Below are positions 13,857-16,591 of a stretch of 16,591 bases of DNA, piece after piece. The translations under genes and the position numbers were made by a program. The notes beneath the pieces were generated by a model. It saw only the letters and a list, made by a program, of their open reading frames with translations, was not told the DNA's origin and did not search any database. The stretch is from Chitinophagaceae bacterium (GTDB lineage Bacteria; Bacteroidota; Bacteroidia; Chitinophagales; Chitinophagaceae). Positions within the stretch are counted from its first letter, which is position 1. Each line of letters starts with the position of its first letter. The DNA is taken from positions 1 through 16,591 of the forward strand of contig JAIEQT010000582.1 in the NCBI GenBank assembly GCA_019747455.1, written 5' to 3'.

Positions 13857-15380
13857 CTATTCTTCCATCCTCAACGGATACGTATATCTTCCTTCGAAGC
13901 CGGGGTAAAACCCATCAATTCTGATATTACCGGTTCTGATGCCTGCTAATGCTTCTTTCAACTCATCTATATTCTTTACTTCTTTTCCATTTACGGCGGT
14001 TATTACAAAGCCATCTTCCATTTTACTTTTGCTCAATAAACCGGAGCCTACTTTTTTCACTACTACACCACCCGCAACATCGTTAGCAGCTGCCACTTTT
14101 TTGTCTAAGTTCGCTAGCTCACCGCCTAATTTATCAATTACACTAATATTCTTCACCACATCCGTATTACCTGCTTTATTCTTTAAAGTCAAGGTTACTT
14201 CGTTTTCTTTTCCGCCTCTTTTATATGTAACTGTTACCTTATCGCCTGGTTTATATCGTGTAAGTTGATCTTGTAACTCCGACATATTAGTTACTGGTTG
14301 TCCATTAAATTTTGTAATAACATCCTCTGATTTAATACCGGCAACATCTGCAGCACCGCCTTGTGGCACTTCTGTTACAAAAATACCTTCGCTGGTTTTC
14401 CATTTTGTTCCATATTTCTGATCGTAAAATTTTTCCTCAGCTTCGCCAATGCCCTCTGCGATATAGCTTATACCTATATAAGCGCGTTGTACTCTTCCAT
14501 ATTTTACAATATCTGTTACAATCTTTTTCACCATATTCACCGGAATAGCATAAGAGTAACCGATATAGGATCCTGTTTGAGAAGCAATAGCAGAATTAAT
14601 ACCGATCAACTCACCATTGGTATTAACTAAAGCACCACCGCTGTTTCCGGGATTCACGGCCGCATCGGTTTGTATAAATGATTCGATAGGGTTGTTATCT
14701 TGTTGGCGGTTGATACCTATAGCGCGAGATTTAGCGCTGATAATACCGGCAGTAACCGTTACGTCTAATGTTAATGGATAACCAATGGCTAAAGCCCATT
14801 GACCCAACTTTACTTCATCACTGTTACCATAAATCAAATAAGGAAAACCTTTCCCTTCAATCTTAATTACGGCAACATCACTGCTGGCATCTTGTCCAAT
14901 CAGGCTGGCTTTGTACGTTTTTTTATTGGCTAGCGTAACATTAATTTCATCCGCGCCATCTATCACATGATTATTCGTAACGATATAACCGTCTTCGGTA
15001 ATCAACACCCCACTACCACTGGCTCTTTGCTCGGGTAAAATACGAGGACCGCCACCAAAGAAATCACCAAAATCATCACCAAATAAATCACTGAAAGGGT
15101 TACGTTGACGTTGCTGATTGTTGGCAACCTGTTTGGCTTTAATACGTGTTTTAATATGAACCACAGCGGGTGTGGCGCTTGTAGCAGCAGCTGTAAAATC
15201 TACACTGCCGGCAGCTTTATTATTATTGGTGCCGTAAAAACCTGCATAATTAACCGGCAGTTTACCTTGCTCCTGAATGCCTGCGTTTTGGCGTTCAACA
15301 AATTTTCCATAGCCCCAAACACTGGCTATGGCAGTAGTAGCACTAATGGCTACGATGGTTAAACCTGTTTTCCAGTTCAT
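13857..15380 (-). CDS. HtrA/DegQ-type periplasmic serine protease (Do family)
   Basis: A 507-residue protein from ATG 15380 (reverse strand); a TTG at 15389 would only add MNC. The N-terminus has one hydrophobic signal/anchor helix (about 6-24). The trypsin-like domain shows the full catalytic triad: H138 in TNNHVIDGADE, D168 in ASSDVAVIK and S247 in NPGNSGGAL. Ahead of the protease is a Gly/Asp/Phe-rich linker (NPFSDLFGDDFGDFFGGG) as in other members. Two PDZ domains follow (about residues 300-390 and the last 90 residues). The family degrades or refolds misfolded envelope proteins and is often stress-induced. It is convergent with the amylase gene and lies about 125 bases downstream of the acyl-CoA reductase gene. 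Confidence 0.95.
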   Translation of the reverse strand: MNWKTGLTIVAISATTAIASVWGYGKFVERQNAGIQEQGKLPVNYAGFYGTNNNKAAGSVDFTAAATSATPAVVHIKTRIKAKQVANNQQRQRNPFSDLFGDDFGDFFGGGPRILPEQRASGSGVLITEDGYIVTNNHVIDGADEINVTLANKKTYKASLIGQDASSDVAVIKIEGKGFPYLIYGNSDEVKLGQWALAIGYPLTLDVTVTAGIISAKSRAIGINRQQDNNPIESFIQTDAAVNPGNSGGALVNTNGELIGINSAIASQTGSYIGYSYAIPVNMVKKIVTDIVKYGRVQRAYIGISYIAEGIGEAEEKFYDQKYGTKWKTSEGIFVTEVPQGGAADVAGIKSEDVITKFNGQPVTNMSELQDQLTRYKPGDKVTVTYKRGGKENEVTLTLKNKAGNTDVVKNISVIDKLGGELANLDKKVAAANDVAGGVVVKKVGSGLLSKSKMEDGFVITAVNGKEVKNIDELKEALAGIRTGNIRIDGFYPGFEGRYTYPLRMEE

Positions 15381-15410
15381 ACAATTCAATGGTTATTTTT
15401 AGAAATATTT

Positions 15411-15419
15411 CAAAATATA
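15411..15419 (-). promoter_or_regulatory. Possible promoter for the HtrA-type protease gene
   Basis: On the minus strand TATATTTTG (one base longer than TAnnTTTG) lies about 30 bases before the ATG, with TTTG (15434-15437) 14 bases further upstream. The boxes resemble the Bacteroidota -7/-33 pair, but the spacing is imperfect. The remaining gap 15381-15504 shows nothing else. Confidence 0.3.
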
Positions 15420-15504
15420 TGCCTATTCGATAGCAAATAAACGAAGCTGTTTAATTGACAGTTCCCCGATGGCACCATTTAACAAATGTTTTTCGATTTG
15501 TCGG

Positions 15505-16503
15505 TTATAAAGCCTTCAAAAATGCCATAGTGTCTATCCCGTCTGCATAATCAAACAAAGAGGGGCGTTGTGCCTCACCGAATGCAAGATAACCTTCTCC
15601 CACAACACATTGTATATCTTCTTTGGGCACAAGCATACCCGGTATTTCTTCTTTGTTTGTGTAGTAGCGATAATGAACCTGACTAACAGGAGAGAAGGGC
15701 GAATCGTTTTCTGTGAGAATGATGGATTCATTCGTCATATAATATTTCCCGCCCATGATCAATAAAGCCAAATGATAATCATAATTGTGCTTGTACTTAT
15801 GATAATCCATAAAATGTTCATAAGGCCTGAGTGCTTCCAGCAAGGGTTTAAAATCGTAGTTTACCGGTACGATTAGTTGGGTGATATTTCTGCAGCCTAA
15901 ACCAAAGTATTGTTGGATATCTGCAGCCAAAGCGGCTAGCTGAACGGCTGTTTCATGTCCGCTTAACACCGCTACAGACGTACGATTCCGGCGAATGATA
16001 TGCGGGTATTTACCAAAATAATAATCAAAATACCTGCTTGAATTATTACTACCCGTAGCAATATAGGCATCGCAGTTTTTTAGCTGCTCTGCAAAGCCAA
16101 TATGGTTTTGTATGGTTACTTCCATCGCATATAATCGCTGTACCAAATGCTTGATCAGGATTTCATCTTTGGAGGAAGCTTTTATAACGGCGGTATGTCC
16201 GGTAATAAATACAGATAGCAAATCATGAAAACCTACCAGGGGAATATTGCCGGCCATTACAATACCTACTGTTTTGGGAGAAGCGTTTTCAACAGGCAGA
16301 TCATAAGCTGCGGCCCAGGCTTCTAATGCAGCAGATTGCAAAAAATGACTGGCAATATTGGAAACGGCCAACTCAATAAACTCGGGGATAAACCATTGAT
16401 TTTCGCGGTAAGCCCGGTCTTTTATAGCCTCCCAGGTAGGATCTTTGCTCAACATGTATTCCCCAAGTTGGGAAACTAACTGAATTCGTTCTTGTAAAGT
16501 CAT
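15505..16503 (-). CDS. LuxC-type acyl-CoA reductase
   Basis: A 332-residue soluble protein resembling the acyl-CoA reductase (LuxC) branch of the aldehyde dehydrogenase superfamily. Landmarks are VGIVMAGNIPLVGFHD (79-94) in the nucleotide-binding half, ATGSNNSSRYFDYYFG (149-164), the RRNRTSVAVLSG segment (171-182) and FGLGCRNITQ (200-209), where C204 is the likely thioester-forming cysteine. LuxC enzymes reduce activated fatty acids to aldehydes. The Bacteroidota form is shorter than LuxC (about 480 residues) and its substrate is not established. Start ATG 16503 has an AAGG sequence about 10 bases upstream and a good promoter box. It is divergent from a probable ferredoxin gene, which could supply or accept electrons; this link is inferred from position only. 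Confidence 0.85.
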   Translation of the reverse strand: MTLQERIQLVSQLGEYMLSKDPTWEAIKDRAYRENQWFIPEFIELAVSNIASHFLQSAALEAWAAAYDLPVENASPKTVGIVMAGNIPLVGFHDLLSVFITGHTAVIKASSKDEILIKHLVQRLYAMEVTIQNHIGFAEQLKNCDAYIATGSNNSSRYFDYYFGKYPHIIRRNRTSVAVLSGHETAVQLAALAADIQQYFGLGCRNITQLIVPVNYDFKPLLEALRPYEHFMDYHKYKHNYDYHLALLIMGGKYYMTNESIILTENDSPFSPVSQVHYRYYTNKEEIPGMLVPKEDIQCVVGEGYLAFGEAQRPSLFDYADGIDTMAFLKAL

Positions 16504-16526
16504 TACAGCACCTTATTTTTGAATAG

Positions 16527-16534
16527 CAAATGTA
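16527..16534 (-). promoter_or_regulatory. Promoter -7 box for the acyl-CoA reductase gene
   Basis: On the minus strand TACATTTG is an exact match to the Bacteroidota TAnnTTTG box, placed 23 bases before the ATG at 16503. A TTTG occurs about 15 bases further upstream, somewhat closer than usual. The position predicts a leader of about 15-20 bases containing AAGG. The 58-base divergent region must also hold the ferredoxin promoter, which I could not place. Confidence 0.45.
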
Positions 16535-16561
16535 AATTCACTAATCCAACAAAATGATGCT

Positions 16562-16591
16562 ATGGCTATTAAAATAACAGAAGAGTGTATT
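16562..16591 (+). CDS. 4Fe-4S ferredoxin, N-terminal end only
   Basis: ATG at 16562 opens a frame that leaves the window after 10 codons: MAIKITEECI. This is the usual beginning of small 4Fe-4S dicluster ferredoxins (M-x-x-K-I-T-E-E-C-I-x-C-G-A-C), with C9 as the first cluster ligand. The identification rests on these ten residues and on the divergent acyl-CoA reductase neighbour. Such ferredoxins carry low-potential electrons in the cytoplasm. Confidence 0.7.
   Translation, partial: MAIKITEECI

Overview
The window looks like a chromosomal segment from a Bacteroidota bacterium, most likely near the family Chitinophagaceae. The reasons are the AT-rich sequence, scarce Shine-Dalgarno sites, promoter-like boxes of the TAnnTTTG type, an intergenic short-tandem-repeat style familiar from this phylum, and the gene neighbourhoods (a LuxC-type acyl-CoA reductase divergent from a ferredoxin; a secreted PIG-L deacetylase next to a sodium/solute symporter). 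This placement is inference from gene content, not from a marker gene. No rRNA, tRNA, CRISPR array, integrase or transposase was seen, and no gene-free stretch exceeds about 125 bases.

Region 1 (1-6925) is a one-strand run of tightly packed accessory genes. It holds the tail of a thiolase, a hotdog thioesterase, an exported PEBP/YbhB protein, a broken NTF2/SnoaL-like gene, a DinB-fold protein, an APC amino-acid permease, a second DinB protein, a GNAT acetyltransferase, a Bcr/CflA-type MFS exporter that starts with GTG inside the GNAT gene, a PhzF-family protein and a third DinB protein. Gaps are mostly 0-10 bases, so cotranscription is plausible. The mixture (three DinB-fold proteins, an exporter, an acetyltransferase and a PhzF protein) suggests small-molecule handling or detoxification, but no substrate can be read from the sequence.

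Region 2 (7027-13756) starts with dapA (lysine/diaminopimelate synthesis). It continues with an exported PIG-L deacetylase fused to a class-I-amidotransferase-like C-terminal domain, a 48-residue membrane protein, a 37-residue single-helix protein whose stop overlaps the start of an SSS symporter, the symporter itself, and a cytoplasmic GH13 alpha-amylase-family protein. The logical reading is extracellular sugar-derivative processing, uptake, and intracellular glucan metabolism, though the substrate is unknown. A heptamer repeat element lies across the dapA/PIG-L junction and encodes part of both proteins. An octamer repeat element of the same design lies at the far end, after the amylase.

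Region 3 (13857-16591) is on the minus strand: an HtrA/DegQ-type periplasmic protease and a LuxC-type acyl-CoA reductase. The latter is divergent from the first 10 codons of a probable 4Fe-4S ferredoxin that runs off the window.

No wholly new system is evident. The most interesting items are the repeat element that writes a signal peptide, the tiny protein coupled to the symporter, the loss of a near-invariant arginine in the GH13 enzyme, the triple DinB run, and the fresh-looking NTF2 pseudogene.
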